From JALHOP01 sp964484195 (GTDB lineage: Bacteria > Myxococcota > XYA12-FULL-58-9 > JALHOP01), in assembly GCA_964484195.1 (NCBI GenBank), contig CAZAER010000007.1, forward strand, positions 124,001 to 188,000: a DNA stretch of 64,000 nucleotides. Direction: 5' to 3'. Positions 46,362 through 55,112 of this stretch are shown here, in pieces (the first letter of the stretch is position 1; each line of letters starts with the position of its first letter). Under the pieces are notes generated by a model. That model was not told the origin of the DNA. It worked only from the letters and a program-made list of their open reading frames with translations, and ran no database searches. Position numbers and translations under genes: made by a program.

Positions 46362-48260
46362 TTAGGGTGAAGCGACGCCAAGGGTCGCGAGGTGCGCCTT
46401 GGCTTGCTCGAGCCAGTTGCTCTTGGGACGCGCGAGCACCTGTTGGAACGCCGCGATGGCTTCTTGAGCATGGCCGCGAGCCTGCAAGATCTCTCCAGTA
46501 TGGAAGTACGCGTCGTCGACGAACTCGTTCTTGGGATGGGCCGCGATGAACTCGCCAAAGCGCGCCAAGGCGAGAGTCGACTGGCCGCCTTGCTGTTGCG
46601 CGCGCGCGAGGCTGAACTCGGCTTCCCAATCGAGCGCGCCTCCTTTCTCGAGGGCAAGACCGGCAGCGATGGCCTTGGCGAATTCGTTTTGGGCGACGCC
46701 GCCGAACAGATCGCGACGCAACCGCTTGCGCTCGCCTTCGGGCATGCTGGGCTCGGGAGTGGCGGGCGGTGCGACGGGGGCCGGGGGCGGCACCTCGACG
46801 CGCGGCGCGGGAGCCTCCTCGACGACCGATGGATCCGCCGGCCCGGCGCCCTCGGGTACGGCCGCAAGCTCTGGTTCCGGTTCGGGCTCCGGAGGACGCG
46901 CCTTGGCCTTGGACGGGATCTTCGTGAGCGGAACCTCGTCTATCGCCTTCGGCGCGGGTGCTGGCGGCGGCGTTGGCTCCGTGATTGCGGACACGGTGCC
47001 GGACGTGTGGTCACCGGATAGGTGGAGCCCCAAGCCGAAGCCGAGCACCATGCCCACGACCACGCCAGCCAACACGCCTGGCCAACGTCCGGCCGAGCGG
47101 ACACGGGCGAGCTCCAACGCGTGGTCGGCTTCTAGGGCTTCGATGCGCTCTTCGTGCGCGAGCCGCAGCGCGTCCAGGTCCGGCCCGGGCGCGCGCGAGT
47201 CCACCACGAGCCCTCCGGGAGGCGTGACGGTGTTCCAGGTCTCGTCGACCGGGTCTGGCGCCTTTGCCGCTGGGAAGGTCGACGGCTTGAGAGGCTCGCT
47301 CAGGCTACCGATGCTGCGCTGCACCTCGTCGTCTTCGAAGAGCGAGCGCCACAGGTTCTCTTCGGTTCGCTTGAGGGCGACGCCGCTCAAGACCTCGCGC
47401 AGGGTCGGGTAGTCGTCCAGCAGCGGCAGGAAGTCGGCGCGGCCGAAAAACAGCAGCGTCGTCGGGCCCACGGTCCACACCGACGCCGAGCGTTTGCGGT
47501 CCGAGAGCATGGCCATTTCGCCGAAGAACCCGCCGGCGCCGATGCGGGCAATTTCCTGGTTGTTCTTCTCGGCGAGCGTGACGCGTACCTGGCCTTCGAC
47601 GACCAGATAGAAACCATCACCGGGCCCACCCTCGGCGATGACCTGCTCGTCGCTCATGCGCAGCTCGTGCTTGGCCATGGCGGCGATCCGGTTGAGACCA
47701 GGCTCATCCACGACGGCGAGCAACGAATTGTCGCGCTGGAAACGCTTCAAGGCCGCTAAAGCGAACACGCCAGAGGTGGTGTACGTCGCTTGGCCGTCGT
47801 CGACGGGTGGCGCCGGAGCGCGTTCCGGTAGGTCGGGGAGGGCGGCGCGCAGAGCCGCAAGCGTCAGCGGCTCGATGATGGTCGGAACGTTCGCGGCGCC
47901 TTCCAAGTTCGCCGGCTCTTCCGGATCCACGAGGATGGCGACGCGCGTCCCGGGAGCCTGCGACTCGATCATCGCGGCGAAGCTCACGCCCGAGAGACCG
48001 GGTAGCTGCGCGCTGCAGAGGACGAGACCCGGCTCTTCCTCGAAGAAGCGCGCGAAAGCATCACCGCCGTCGGGCGTTGCGATGACCTCGAACCCCGCCT
48101 CGCGCATCAAGTCGACGGCGCTACGAAGGCGCTTCGTGTTACCGTGGGCAACGAGCACTCGCGCGGCAGGCGCGTTGCGCGTGCTTTTGGCACTGTCGTC
48201 CGTGGCTTCGCCACTGGTCGGCTGCGTCGGACGCGGCCCATTGCCGGCGTTGCTGGTCAT
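46362..48260 (-). CDS. Pseudo-receiver / cyclic-nucleotide-binding / transmembrane / TPR protein
   Basis: 632 residues. Residues ~34-145 have a receiver-like fold, but the phosphoacceptor Asp position is Ser (S83 in VLCSAQLPG). Residues 188-300 are a cyclic-nucleotide-binding domain with a full phosphate cassette (GGFFGEMAMLSDRKRSASV, 243-261; E248, R257). One membrane helix sits at 394-413, then a long Pro/Glu-rich linker and a C-terminal TPR region (~530-630, with LEKGGALDWEAEFSLARAQQ and DDAYFHTGEILQARG). cNMP or a similar ligand may be sensed in the cytoplasm and passed across the membrane to the periplasmic TPR. It is 22 bp from the gene upstream (48283) and probably co-transcribed. Confidence 0.85.
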   Translation of the reverse strand: MTSNAGNGPRPTQPTSGEATDDSAKSTRNAPAARVLVAHGNTKRLRSAVDLMREAGFEVIATPDGGDAFARFFEEEPGLVLCSAQLPGLSGVSFAAMIESQAPGTRVAILVDPEEPANLEGAANVPTIIEPLTLAALRAALPDLPERAPAPPVDDGQATYTTSGVFALAALKRFQRDNSLLAVVDEPGLNRIAAMAKHELRMSDEQVIAEGGPGDGFYLVVEGQVRVTLAEKNNQEIARIGAGGFFGEMAMLSDRKRSASVWTVGPTTLLFFGRADFLPLLDDYPTLREVLSGVALKRTEENLWRSLFEDDEVQRSIGSLSEPLKPSTFPAAKAPDPVDETWNTVTPPGGLVVDSRAPGPDLDALRLAHEERIEALEADHALELARVRSAGRWPGVLAGVVVGMVLGFGLGLHLSGDHTSGTVSAITEPTPPPAPAPKAIDEVPLTKIPSKAKARPPEPEPEPELAAVPEGAGPADPSVVEEAPAPRVEVPPPAPVAPPATPEPSMPEGERKRLRRDLFGGVAQNEFAKAIAAGLALEKGGALDWEAEFSLARAQQQGGQSTLALARFGEFIAAHPKNEFVDDAYFHTGEILQARGHAQEAIAAFQQVLARPKSNWLEQAKAHLATLGVASP

Positions 48261-48282
48261 CAGTGCGAGAGTAGCGCAAAAC

Positions 48283-49578
48283 TTACCGCGCGCGCTTCTT
48301 GGTCTTGGCCTTCACCTTGACCTTGCTCGCTTTGAGCTTCGTTTTGCTCTTGGCGGCGCCGTCGCCGGAAGCGCTGGGCTCCGCGGCTTTTCCACCTTCG
48401 CCCATGGCCCAATCGCGCTCCCACACCGAGCCGTCCCCGTCTTCCTGCGCGGCACAGACGTTTACGAGATCGGCGAAGCCGAAATCACCCGTCGTGCGTC
48501 CGTCGGCGAGCGTCAGGCTCACGTTGTGGACCTCTTCGGCCGTGACCTCTTTGCAGAAAAGCTTGAAGGGCACGCGATAGCGGAGCTCGCCATACTGATA
48601 AACGCTGAACGAGTCGCGCACGTAGGCGTCGCCGAACGACTTCGAGAGCTCGTCACGCTTGGCGTCGACTTTGTCCGCGGGATACGCGAACCACTGGATG
48701 AGCGGGGCCTCCAGCTTGCCCTCGGCGATGGTGCGGACGGCGCGTGTCGCGTTGGTCGCAGTCATGCGGAAGCCCACCGGCTTGTTGTGCGAGCCGGCGC
48801 TGGGGTCGTCGAGCATCACCAGCTTGCCGATGAGCGCGGTGCGCGAATACGAGTAAACGTTGTCGAGCTTGCCGAAGTCGAGCGGGGCTTCGATGGGCTT
48901 GTCGGCCGCGACCGCCGCGTCACGCTGCTGCACGAAAGTCGGCGAGCTGGCATGGCGAATGAGCGGCTGCCCGATCGCCCCCTTTTCGCTGAGCGCGTAC
49001 TCGATGGGGAGGGCGTAGTTGAGCTTCGGCGTCAGCTTGAACTGCATGATGCCGACGAGCTGACCCGAGCGGTCGAAGATACCGGCGCCTTCGACGTTCT
49101 CGTCGAGCACGAGGTCGGTCTCGAGATAGGCGTGCTTCTGGCTCGCGCGAAAGCCGGTGAACTTGGCGGTGAGGGCGCTGCCCTTGCCGTCTTTGTCGTA
49201 GACGAAGGCGGTGATCGGGTCGCCGACCTTCAAGGCACCGGAGTCGCCGAGCGCCGCGCCTTCGAGGCCGCCGCCTTTCACCTTGAGGATGGCGATGCCG
49301 CGGTCGGCATCGCGATAGAGGACGTTGGCGTCACGGGTCTTGCCGTCGGCGCTGACGACCTTGAGCAGGTCGGCCCCCTTGGTCAGGTCGATGTCGGTGA
49401 CGATATGGTCGCCGTCGAACGCCGTGCCTCCGCGATTGCGGAAACCGTCGGTGACTTGAACGGCGGACTGGGTGGCGAGCTCGGCGGGTGATTTCGAGGG
49501 ACAACCGCTGAGCAAAAACGCGACCAGCGCGCTCGCCGACGACAAGGTGATTGTACGACGACGAGCGCGCTGGAACAT
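48283..49578 (-). CDS. Trypsin-like (S1C/HtrA-like) lipoprotein lacking the catalytic triad
   Basis: 431 residues, lipobox C26 (LLSGC). The first ~190 residues follow the HtrA-type barrel: GTAFDGDHIVTDID, ADRGIAILKVKG, LVLDENVEGAGIFD and GQLVGI. The triad positions carry D64 (His), G94 (Asp) and E163 (Ser), so proteolysis is not expected. A second domain (~230-390) is unrecognised, and the C-terminal 40 residues are Lys-rich. It probably acts as a periplasmic binding or sensing protein. Together with the downstream pseudo-receiver/cNMP gene it looks like a signalling unit. Confidence 0.8.
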   Translation of the reverse strand: MFQRARRRTITLSSASALVAFLLSGCPSKSPAELATQSAVQVTDGFRNRGGTAFDGDHIVTDIDLTKGADLLKVVSADGKTRDANVLYRDADRGIAILKVKGGGLEGAALGDSGALKVGDPITAFVYDKDGKGSALTAKFTGFRASQKHAYLETDLVLDENVEGAGIFDRSGQLVGIMQFKLTPKLNYALPIEYALSEKGAIGQPLIRHASSPTFVQQRDAAVAADKPIEAPLDFGKLDNVYSYSRTALIGKLVMLDDPSAGSHNKPVGFRMTATNATRAVRTIAEGKLEAPLIQWFAYPADKVDAKRDELSKSFGDAYVRDSFSVYQYGELRYRVPFKLFCKEVTAEEVHNVSLTLADGRTTGDFGFADLVNVCAAQEDGDGSVWERDWAMGEGGKAAEPSASGDGAAKSKTKLKASKVKVKAKTKKRAR

Positions 49579-49597
49579 GCGTTACCCTAGTTCTTTG

Positions 49598-50320
49598 TCA
49601 GAAACCGGTCATATCGAGGCCGGCTTGCTGTGCACACTGCATCGCCGCCGCTTGATCGACATCGTCGAGACCGCCGGCGTTGTCAAACAAGCATGCAAGG
49701 AAGTCGATGAGCGCGCAGAACACCGCCGCGAGCTCCGGGCTGTCCGCGAAAGCCTCGGCGAGGCCCTCCTGGAAGCGCGGGTCGTTGACGGACGCCTGGC
49801 ACTGAGCCTCGGTGAAACCATCGCAATCAGCTTCAGGGTCGGAGCAGATGGCACCGACGATGTCGCAGATGGCGCTCAGGTCGCACGCCGCACCGTTCAA
49901 AATCACGGTGCCGCTGAACGACGTCGAGCCTCCCGTCGAGCCCGAGAAGCCAACCGAGGTGCCGGTGCCGCCGCTGAACGACGTGCTGGCCCCGGTCGAG
50001 CCACTGAAGCTCGTCGAGGTTCCCGTGGAGGCCGAGAAGGAGCCACCACCGCTGCCGCCGCCATTACCACCCGGCTCCTCTTCCTCGTCGGTGATCTGAC
50101 CCTTGAGGGCCATATTGACGATGGAGGTGCCGTCGATGCTGGCGAGGTGCAACCCGCGATCAGCCGAGTAGCCGAGCGCTGCGGTTCCACCGTTCGCTGC
50201 CCCGAAGGTCAGGAAGGTGACGTCTTGCACCGGCTTCTCGTCGCCGTTGCATGCCGTGGCGCCGGCGAGCGCGAAGCCCGCGATGGCCACCAAGGCGAGT
50301 TTGGAGCGTCGAAGCTTCAT
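49598..50320 (-). CDS. Lipoprotein with Ser/Thr/Gly 10-residue repeats
   Basis: 240 residues from the ATG at 50320. Signal ends at C24 (GATAC). A first domain (25-75) reads VTFLTFGAANGGTAALGYS. Residues 97-136 are four near-identical 10-residue units of the type TGxSTSFSGS, a flexible spacer. The C-terminal part has 8 Cys and many Asp/Ala (CDIVGAICSDPEADC, CALIDFLACLFDNAGG). It starts 2 bp after the beta-barrel gene ends, so they are one operon. Function unknown; the spacer suggests surface exposure. Confidence 0.8.
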   Translation of the reverse strand: MKLRRSKLALVAIAGFALAGATACNGDEKPVQDVTFLTFGAANGGTAALGYSADRGLHLASIDGTSIVNMALKGQITDEEEEPGGNGGGSGGGSFSASTGTSTSFSGSTGASTSFSGGTGTSVGFSGSTGGSTSFSGTVILNGAACDLSAICDIVGAICSDPEADCDGFTEAQCQASVNDPRFQEGLAEAFADSPELAAVFCALIDFLACLFDNAGGLDDVDQAAAMQCAQQAGLDMTGF

Positions 50321-50322
50321 GC

Positions 50323-50871
50323 TTACTCCCAGTAGATATTGGCGACGAGGGCCGACTGGAAGGTACCGAGACGCACCGGCTCGCCGTTGCCGGCGCGGAT
50401 GATGTCGATACCAACACCGGCTTCGCCGCCGATGCTGAAGTTTCGCACGGGGAACCACTCGGCGCCAATGCCACCAGCGATGCCCAGCTCCGGATCGTTG
50501 TCGCCGGCGGTGTCGTGGAAGCGCAGGTTGACCTGGCCCAGGAAGTAGGGATTCACCACGCCCTTGGCCATGTAGTAGCGGATGGCCGGAGCGAGGAGGA
50601 TGTCCCAGTTGGTGGTCGTATCAGCACCGGTATCGATGCGGTCGATGCCGAGACCGACGTTGATACCGAGGTTCATGTCGTCGCTGATCATGTACCAGAT
50701 GCCCGCTGCGCCGTTGGCGTAGCGGTTGCCACCACCGGGGACGGCGAAGGACAGCGACTTGGCTCCGGCGACCAGAGCGTTTGCGCCACCGGCGCTCGTC
50801 TCTTGGGCGCGTGCAGCCGACGCGGTCATAGTGGCGATCATGCAGGCAACGACCAAACCAATTCGCTTCAT
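50323..50871 (-). CDS. Small outer-membrane beta-barrel protein (OmpA/OmpW-type barrel size)
   Basis: 182 residues from the ATG at 50871, preceded by GAGGAACGG. Signal peptide MKRIGLVVACMIATMTASAARA. The mature part alternates hydrophobic and polar residues in about eight strands (GIWYMISDDMNLGINVGLGI, then WDILLAPAIRYYMAKGVVNPYFLG) and ends in an aromatic-rich IYWE. This fits an 8-stranded outer-membrane barrel. The terminal residue is Glu after Trp, not the classical terminal Phe. It is upstream of the repeat lipoprotein and overlaps no other gene. Confidence 0.8.
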   Translation of the reverse strand: MKRIGLVVACMIATMTASAARAQETSAGGANALVAGAKSLSFAVPGGGNRYANGAAGIWYMISDDMNLGINVGLGIDRIDTGADTTTNWDILLAPAIRYYMAKGVVNPYFLGQVNLRFHDTAGDNDPELGIAGGIGAEWFPVRNFSIGGEAGVGIDIIRAGNGEPVRLGTFQSALVANIYWE

Positions 50872-51055
50872 CCGTTCCTCACTTTGATGCGTGTGACTTA
50901 GTTGAGCGAACACGAGCACACGCTGAACGGGGCGTTAGCAGGGGCTCGCGATTCGAGTCAAAACCAATTTTCGTTGCCGCGATCGCGACTTGCGACGCAA
51001 CGCGGCGATTTTGGGCATTTTCTAGCAACGCTGTCGCTCCGTGATAGCGGTCAAG

Positions 51056-52393
51056 TCAGGGGACGACGCGAATTACGAAAATCGCGGCCGAGGCGTTCCC
51101 ATCGGCGTCGCGCGAGACGAAGGTGCCGATGCCGAGAGCGTCTCCACTCGCGTCGACGCCGATGCGCTGAGCCCGCGCGGTCGTCGCCGTCGAGAAGCGC
51201 AACCAAAGTGGCGCCCCGTCGTTTTCTGCGAAGCGAACCATGGCCATCGAGCTCTCGGCGGTGCTGACCGCGTTGATGTTGCCCAGCTGTAGGGTGCCGC
51301 TGAAGGTGGCCGAAAGGTAGAGGTCGTCGGTGCCGTCCGCGAGGTCGGCGATGTCGAGCGCCGCGGTGTTGGGCAGGTTGGTCCGCGTCGTCCAGACGGT
51401 CTCACCGGTCGCTCCGGAGAGTCGGGCCATGCGCAGGTACAGGGTAGGTCCCAGCGGATTTTCGCTGTCGGCCGGGTCGTCGGCGAACGCGAAGATGCCT
51501 GCGACCGCGACGTCACCGCTCGCGAGCGGGGCGATGACGACGCGGTCGGCGGCGCCACGTTTGCGCAGGGGCCGACTCCACAAGGCGGCGCCCGAGTCAC
51601 GGCCGACCTTGGCGACGAAACCGGCGTCCTGCCCGGCGATTTGCGTGTGCACGGCCGCGAGCGTCAGGGTTTGGTCGAAGGTGCCGCCCACCAGCAGGTT
51701 GCCGTCGGCGTCCTGCGCGAAGCTGTCGAGGAACACGTTTCCAGAAGCTGTCCCGAGCCGCCGCGACGCCAGGAGAGCGCCGCTCGCGGCCGCCAGCCGA
51801 TCGATGCGCACCTCGGTCGTGCCGGCGTCGGCGGGACCATCGACGGCGCTCGCGACGACCACGTCACCCTCTGCGTCCGCCAGGACGAAGCGCGGCCGAG
51901 GAGCGTCGTTCAGCAGGCTCATGCTCCAGCGCGTGAACCCGTCGGCGAGCGACAGCAGCGCCACGACGTTGCTGCTACGTGGGCCGTCGCCGAGGTCGAC
52001 GTCGCCGGTGAACCCGCCCAAGGCCACGATCATGTTGCCCGCCCCATCAGCAGCGAGCGCCGGTCGGCTGTTTTCCGAGAAGCTTGCCGTGGCGCTCGTG
52101 CTCCACATGGCCTGCAAGCGCTCGTTGTAGCGACCGAGCACTGCGACCGGAGGCTCGCCCAACGGGCGTCCCACCGTGCCGCGGCCATAGTCGCCTGGCC
52201 CGCTCTGCAATGCAGCGAGCAAGAAGCCGTCACGTGCTGGGTCGAACGCCGCATCGAGCGCCACGGCGTTCGTGCCTGGCATGTTCAAGAGGCTGCGGAT
52301 CCCACCGCTACCGAGCTCGTCGGGGTCGGGACTGCCGCCGCACGCGAGCGCGACCGCACAAGCGCAGACGAGGAGGCGTCGCAAAGTCGTCAC
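51056..52393 (-). CDS. Beta-propeller-like lipoprotein
   Basis: 445 residues from a GTG at 52393; no ATG gives a signal. LLVCACAVALAC has a lipobox at C18. The mature protein has repeated DADGNLLVGGTF, DAEGDVVVAS and DASGDALGIGTF-like units about 50 residues apart, the feature of SBBP/beta-propeller repeats, often found in myxobacterial surface proteins. It probably folds as a six- or seven-bladed propeller. Ligand unknown. The upstream region lacks a good ribosome site, so the start is uncertain. Confidence 0.75.
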   Translation of the reverse strand: MTTLRRLLVCACAVALACGGSPDPDELGSGGIRSLLNMPGTNAVALDAAFDPARDGFLLAALQSGPGDYGRGTVGRPLGEPPVAVLGRYNERLQAMWSTSATASFSENSRPALAADGAGNMIVALGGFTGDVDLGDGPRSSNVVALLSLADGFTRWSMSLLNDAPRPRFVLADAEGDVVVASAVDGPADAGTTEVRIDRLAAASGALLASRRLGTASGNVFLDSFAQDADGNLLVGGTFDQTLTLAAVHTQIAGQDAGFVAKVGRDSGAALWSRPLRKRGAADRVVIAPLASGDVAVAGIFAFADDPADSENPLGPTLYLRMARLSGATGETVWTTRTNLPNTAALDIADLADGTDDLYLSATFSGTLQLGNINAVSTAESSMAMVRFAENDGAPLWLRFSTATTARAQRIGVDASGDALGIGTFVSRDADGNASAAIFVIRVVP

Positions 52394-52433
52394 GGCGCGT
52401 AGATAGGGTACGCGCCTCCAACAATCTAGAGCG

Positions 52434-53939
52434 TTAGGTGCGGACCTGGTTGCCGCGACGAGCGACCTGGGTGCGCGCATCATGCTCGATCATGTCGCGC
52501 ATGAGCTGCACGACCTGAGGCCTCGCGCGGCGCGCTTCCATGTTGGCGTCCTCGCGTGCCTGCATGTCGGGGCGGCTGCCGCCGGTGAGCCGGGCGAAGC
52601 CGCGCATGATCTCGTTCTGGGCGACCATGTTACGGCGCATGACGCCGAACTGGCCGTCATCGGTCTTGCCCTCGTGGATGGCGTTCTGCGCGTCGAGGAG
52701 CGCCGAGCGAATCTGCAGCGCTCGCATGCGCAGCTCGTAGGCTTGAGCCATCATCTCCGCGGCCTGGCCGAGCACGCCCTGAATGGCGCCGGCTTCCGGG
52801 AACGCGCCCATCATCTCGGAGAGCGCTTGCTGATCGGCGGCGTTGGACGCGAGACCGATCGACATCATGCTCAGCGGATCGATCTGGGTCGCTTGGTGCT
52901 CCATGATGGCGTTGACGATAGCGGCGCCGCCTTGGTCTTTCACCTGCGCGTAGATCTCCGGCGGCAAGAGCTTCTCGGCCTTCTCTGGGTGCAGCTCGAG
53001 ATACTTGGTCATGACGTTGCCGGACTCACCGTTGGCTTGCATCTCGAGCGCGAGCTTGCCGAGAGCCTCGGCGTCGCGGCTCGAGATATTGATGCCGGCG
53101 GACTCGAGCATGCTCCGAGCTCGGACTTCGGCGGCATCGGCGCGGGCGCGGGCATCGGCCGCTGCGGTGGTGTCACCGCGCTCGAGGGCCTCGACTTCTT
53201 CTTGGCTTGCCCGGGCGGAGTCCGCGATAGCGCGGCTAGCGCTGTCGTAGATCGACATCCACATCTGGCGGGTGTTCTCATCGACGCTGCTCGAGCCGGA
53301 GCCGGTGCCTTCGAGCTCCTGCAGCATCTCCTCGATTTCGCCGCCGCTCTGACCATTCGCTTCGAGCGCACCCCGGATCATCTGCGCCGCTTGCTGCTCG
53401 AGTTGTTGAGCTTGGTCGACGAGGGCGTCGGGATTTTGATTGGCCAACGCGCGCTCGATCTTGAACGCGGCTTCGCGCAGGTAGTGCTTCGCCTGGTTGA
53501 GGAAGCCTTCGATGCTCTGGTTGGTGCTCATGTTCGTCGACTCGAGCTTCAGGAACGAAGCGGTCATCGAGTCGGAGTCGTTGTTCTGTGCGAAATCGAG
53601 GGCGTGCAGGTTATCGATGAACGAGCGCGCGCCCGCATTGGGATCGAGCGCCTGACCACCCGACAAGCGGGAGATTGGGCTCGATGCCTGTGAGGTCGGG
53701 CCTTCGGAGCCGCGGCCGGTGACGGTCAGCGTCCCGCGCTCGTTGACGGCGCGCGATTCCGAGGTGTCTTCGACCATCTGGGTCGGGCGCAGACCGGTCG
53801 GCACGGTGTCGCCGACCCGGGACGTCGATGCCCCGCGCGTGGTATTGGCCTGGTCGGTGCGCTCGGCTTCCAGGCGCTGGTCGGCGGCGGTCGGAGCACG
53901 TCCGAGACGAACGTTGTTAGGCTGGCGGATATCACTCAT
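52434..53939 (-). CDS. Coiled-coil protein of unknown function with disordered N-terminus
   Basis: 501 residues from the ATG at 53939 (GAGGAC 7 bases upstream). No signal peptide. Residues 1-~100 are disordered (Thr, Arg, Gln, Ser, Gly). Residues ~130-470 are helical with coiled-coil stretches (EGFLNQAKHYLREAAFKIER, then LRMRALQIRSALLDAQNAIHEG). No family recognised. The disordered leader followed by helices is reminiscent of type III secretion translocators or effectors, but no such system is in the window. It diverges from ogt. Confidence 0.75.
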   Translation of the reverse strand: MSDIRQPNNVRLGRAPTAADQRLEAERTDQANTTRGASTSRVGDTVPTGLRPTQMVEDTSESRAVNERGTLTVTGRGSEGPTSQASSPISRLSGGQALDPNAGARSFIDNLHALDFAQNNDSDSMTASFLKLESTNMSTNQSIEGFLNQAKHYLREAAFKIERALANQNPDALVDQAQQLEQQAAQMIRGALEANGQSGGEIEEMLQELEGTGSGSSSVDENTRQMWMSIYDSASRAIADSARASQEEVEALERGDTTAAADARARADAAEVRARSMLESAGINISSRDAEALGKLALEMQANGESGNVMTKYLELHPEKAEKLLPPEIYAQVKDQGGAAIVNAIMEHQATQIDPLSMMSIGLASNAADQQALSEMMGAFPEAGAIQGVLGQAAEMMAQAYELRMRALQIRSALLDAQNAIHEGKTDDGQFGVMRRNMVAQNEIMRGFARLTGGSRPDMQAREDANMEARRARPQVVQLMRDMIEHDARTQVARRGNQVRT

Positions 53940-53997
53940 GGCGGCGGTCCTCGTCCTCTGACACTCGTACTTACACGACCTGGGTTGGGGGTGGCTC

Positions 53998-54525
53998 GTG
54001 GGCAATGCGATCGTCGTCGAGACTGCTCTCGGAGCGTGCGGATTTTCGTGGACCAGCGAGGGCGTCCGTCGTTTTTCTTTACCTCAGGAATCGCAAAAAG
54101 CCTTGCTGCGTCGCGTAGATGCGGAGCTTTCCAGCGACGACGCCCCTGGTTGGGCGGCGGAGCTTGCCGGCCGCGTGCGTCGTCATCTCGATGGTGCTGT
54201 CGACGACTTTTGCGACGTGCCCATCGATTTTTCGGGGGTTTCGACCTTCGAGGCGATGGTCTACCGGGCCCTGCGTGAAGTCCGCCCGGGGGAGACCACC
54301 ACCTACGGCGCACTGGCCTCGGCGATCGGTCAGCCAGGCGCCGCCCGGGCGCTCGGGCGCGCCATGGCGACGAACCCCATACCTCTTCTCGTGCCATGCC
54401 ATCGCGTGCTCGCCGCCGGGGGCAAGGTCGGTGGTTTTTCCGCGTATGGCGGCGTGGTCACCAAGGAGCGCTTGCTCGCCATTGAAGGGGTCAAGCGCCC
54501 GCGTCAAGGTGACCTTTTCGCTTGA
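53998..54525 (+). CDS. ogt: Methylated-DNA--protein-cysteine methyltransferase
   Basis: 175 residues from a GTG at 53998. The active-site motif PCHRV has C134 as the alkyl acceptor. The DNA-binding helix-turn-helix contains TTYGALASAIGQPGAARALGRA, with the arginine finger R118 or R121. The protein removes O6-alkylguanine lesions in one suicide transfer. The N-terminal domain is short, as in Ogt. It lies 58 bp from the divergent coiled-coil gene and 67 bp ahead of the PilZ gene on the same strand. Confidence 0.94.
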   Translation: MGNAIVVETALGACGFSWTSEGVRRFSLPQESQKALLRRVDAELSSDDAPGWAAELAGRVRRHLDGAVDDFCDVPIDFSGVSTFEAMVYRALREVRPGETTTYGALASAIGQPGAARALGRAMATNPIPLLVPCHRVLAAGGKVGGFSAYGGVVTKERLLAIEGVKRPRQGDLFA

Positions 54526-54592
54526 GCGCGTGCCCATCCGTCGCCGCAGGGTCGTGTTGCCCGCCGCTCGGGTCGTGCTAAGTTTGCCCGTC

Positions 54593-54997
54593 GTGCCAAA
54601 AGACCGCCGCAGCTCCGACCGTCGCAATAGCGAATCCTCGATCGTCAAAACCCCGCGCCGCAAGACCGAGCGTCGCAATGCCGAGCGTCGGCTCGACGAA
54701 CGCATCAGCCTCGACCTTTGGATCGAGCAAGAAGCGGGGCCCGAGGTTTCGTACCGCCACGTGGGAGATCTGTCCGCCGGGGGCGTGCGTCTCGATCACG
54801 GCTTCTCGTATCCGGTGGGCTCGCGCGTGAAGCTGCGCTTTGCGCTGCCTGGCGATGCCCGACAGATCGAGGTCGCCGCCGACGTCGTCGCGGTGAGCCC
54901 GGAAGAGAGCCGGCACTACACGAGTCTGCGCTTCGTCGATCTCGCGGGTGAAGACCACGTCCGCATCACGAAGTTCATCGAGAAGGGCAGGGGCTAA
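54593..54997 (+). CDS. PilZ-domain protein
   Basis: 134 residues from a GTG at 54593; a GTG at 54574 is an alternative. The N-terminus is extremely Arg-rich (RRSSDRRN, TERRNAERRLDER), and the PilZ domain has an ERR...R cluster followed by GDLSAGGVRL, matching the (R)xxxR and (D/N)xSxxG cyclic-di-GMP-binding motifs. It would respond to cyclic-di-GMP and affect motility or matrix in the cytoplasm. No diguanylate cyclase is in the window. Confidence 0.82.
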   Translation: MPKDRRSSDRRNSESSIVKTPRRKTERRNAERRLDERISLDLWIEQEAGPEVSYRHVGDLSAGGVRLDHGFSYPVGSRVKLRFALPGDARQIEVAADVVAVSPEESRHYTSLRFVDLAGEDHVRITKFIEKGRG

Positions 54998-55020
54998 GGC
55001 CCCGTTCGCCCCGGCGAGCC

Positions 55021-55059
55021 AAAAAAAACGGAGAGCTTGGGTTCGACCCGTGCTCTCCG
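55021..55059 (-). terminator. Rho-independent terminator of the cold-shock gene
   Basis: On the minus strand an 8-bp stem CGGAGAGC/GCTCTCCG (55059-55052 and 55036-55029) encloses a 15-nt loop and is followed by eight T (55028-55021). Centred 73 bp after the stop of the cold-shock gene. Confidence 0.85.
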
Positions 55060-55112
55060 CTTGCGATTGCGAAGCGACGCGGTTCTCACGCGTCGCTTCT
55101 AACGATCGTTTC

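Noticed and set aside
47638..49491. 617-codon + frame opposite the pseudo-protease and cNMP genes
   Set aside because: No recognisable sequence; minus-strand genes carry the cNMP cassette and lipobox.
52482..53693. 403-codon + frame inside the coiled-coil gene
   Set aside because: Antisense of a gene with ribosome site and helical periodicity.
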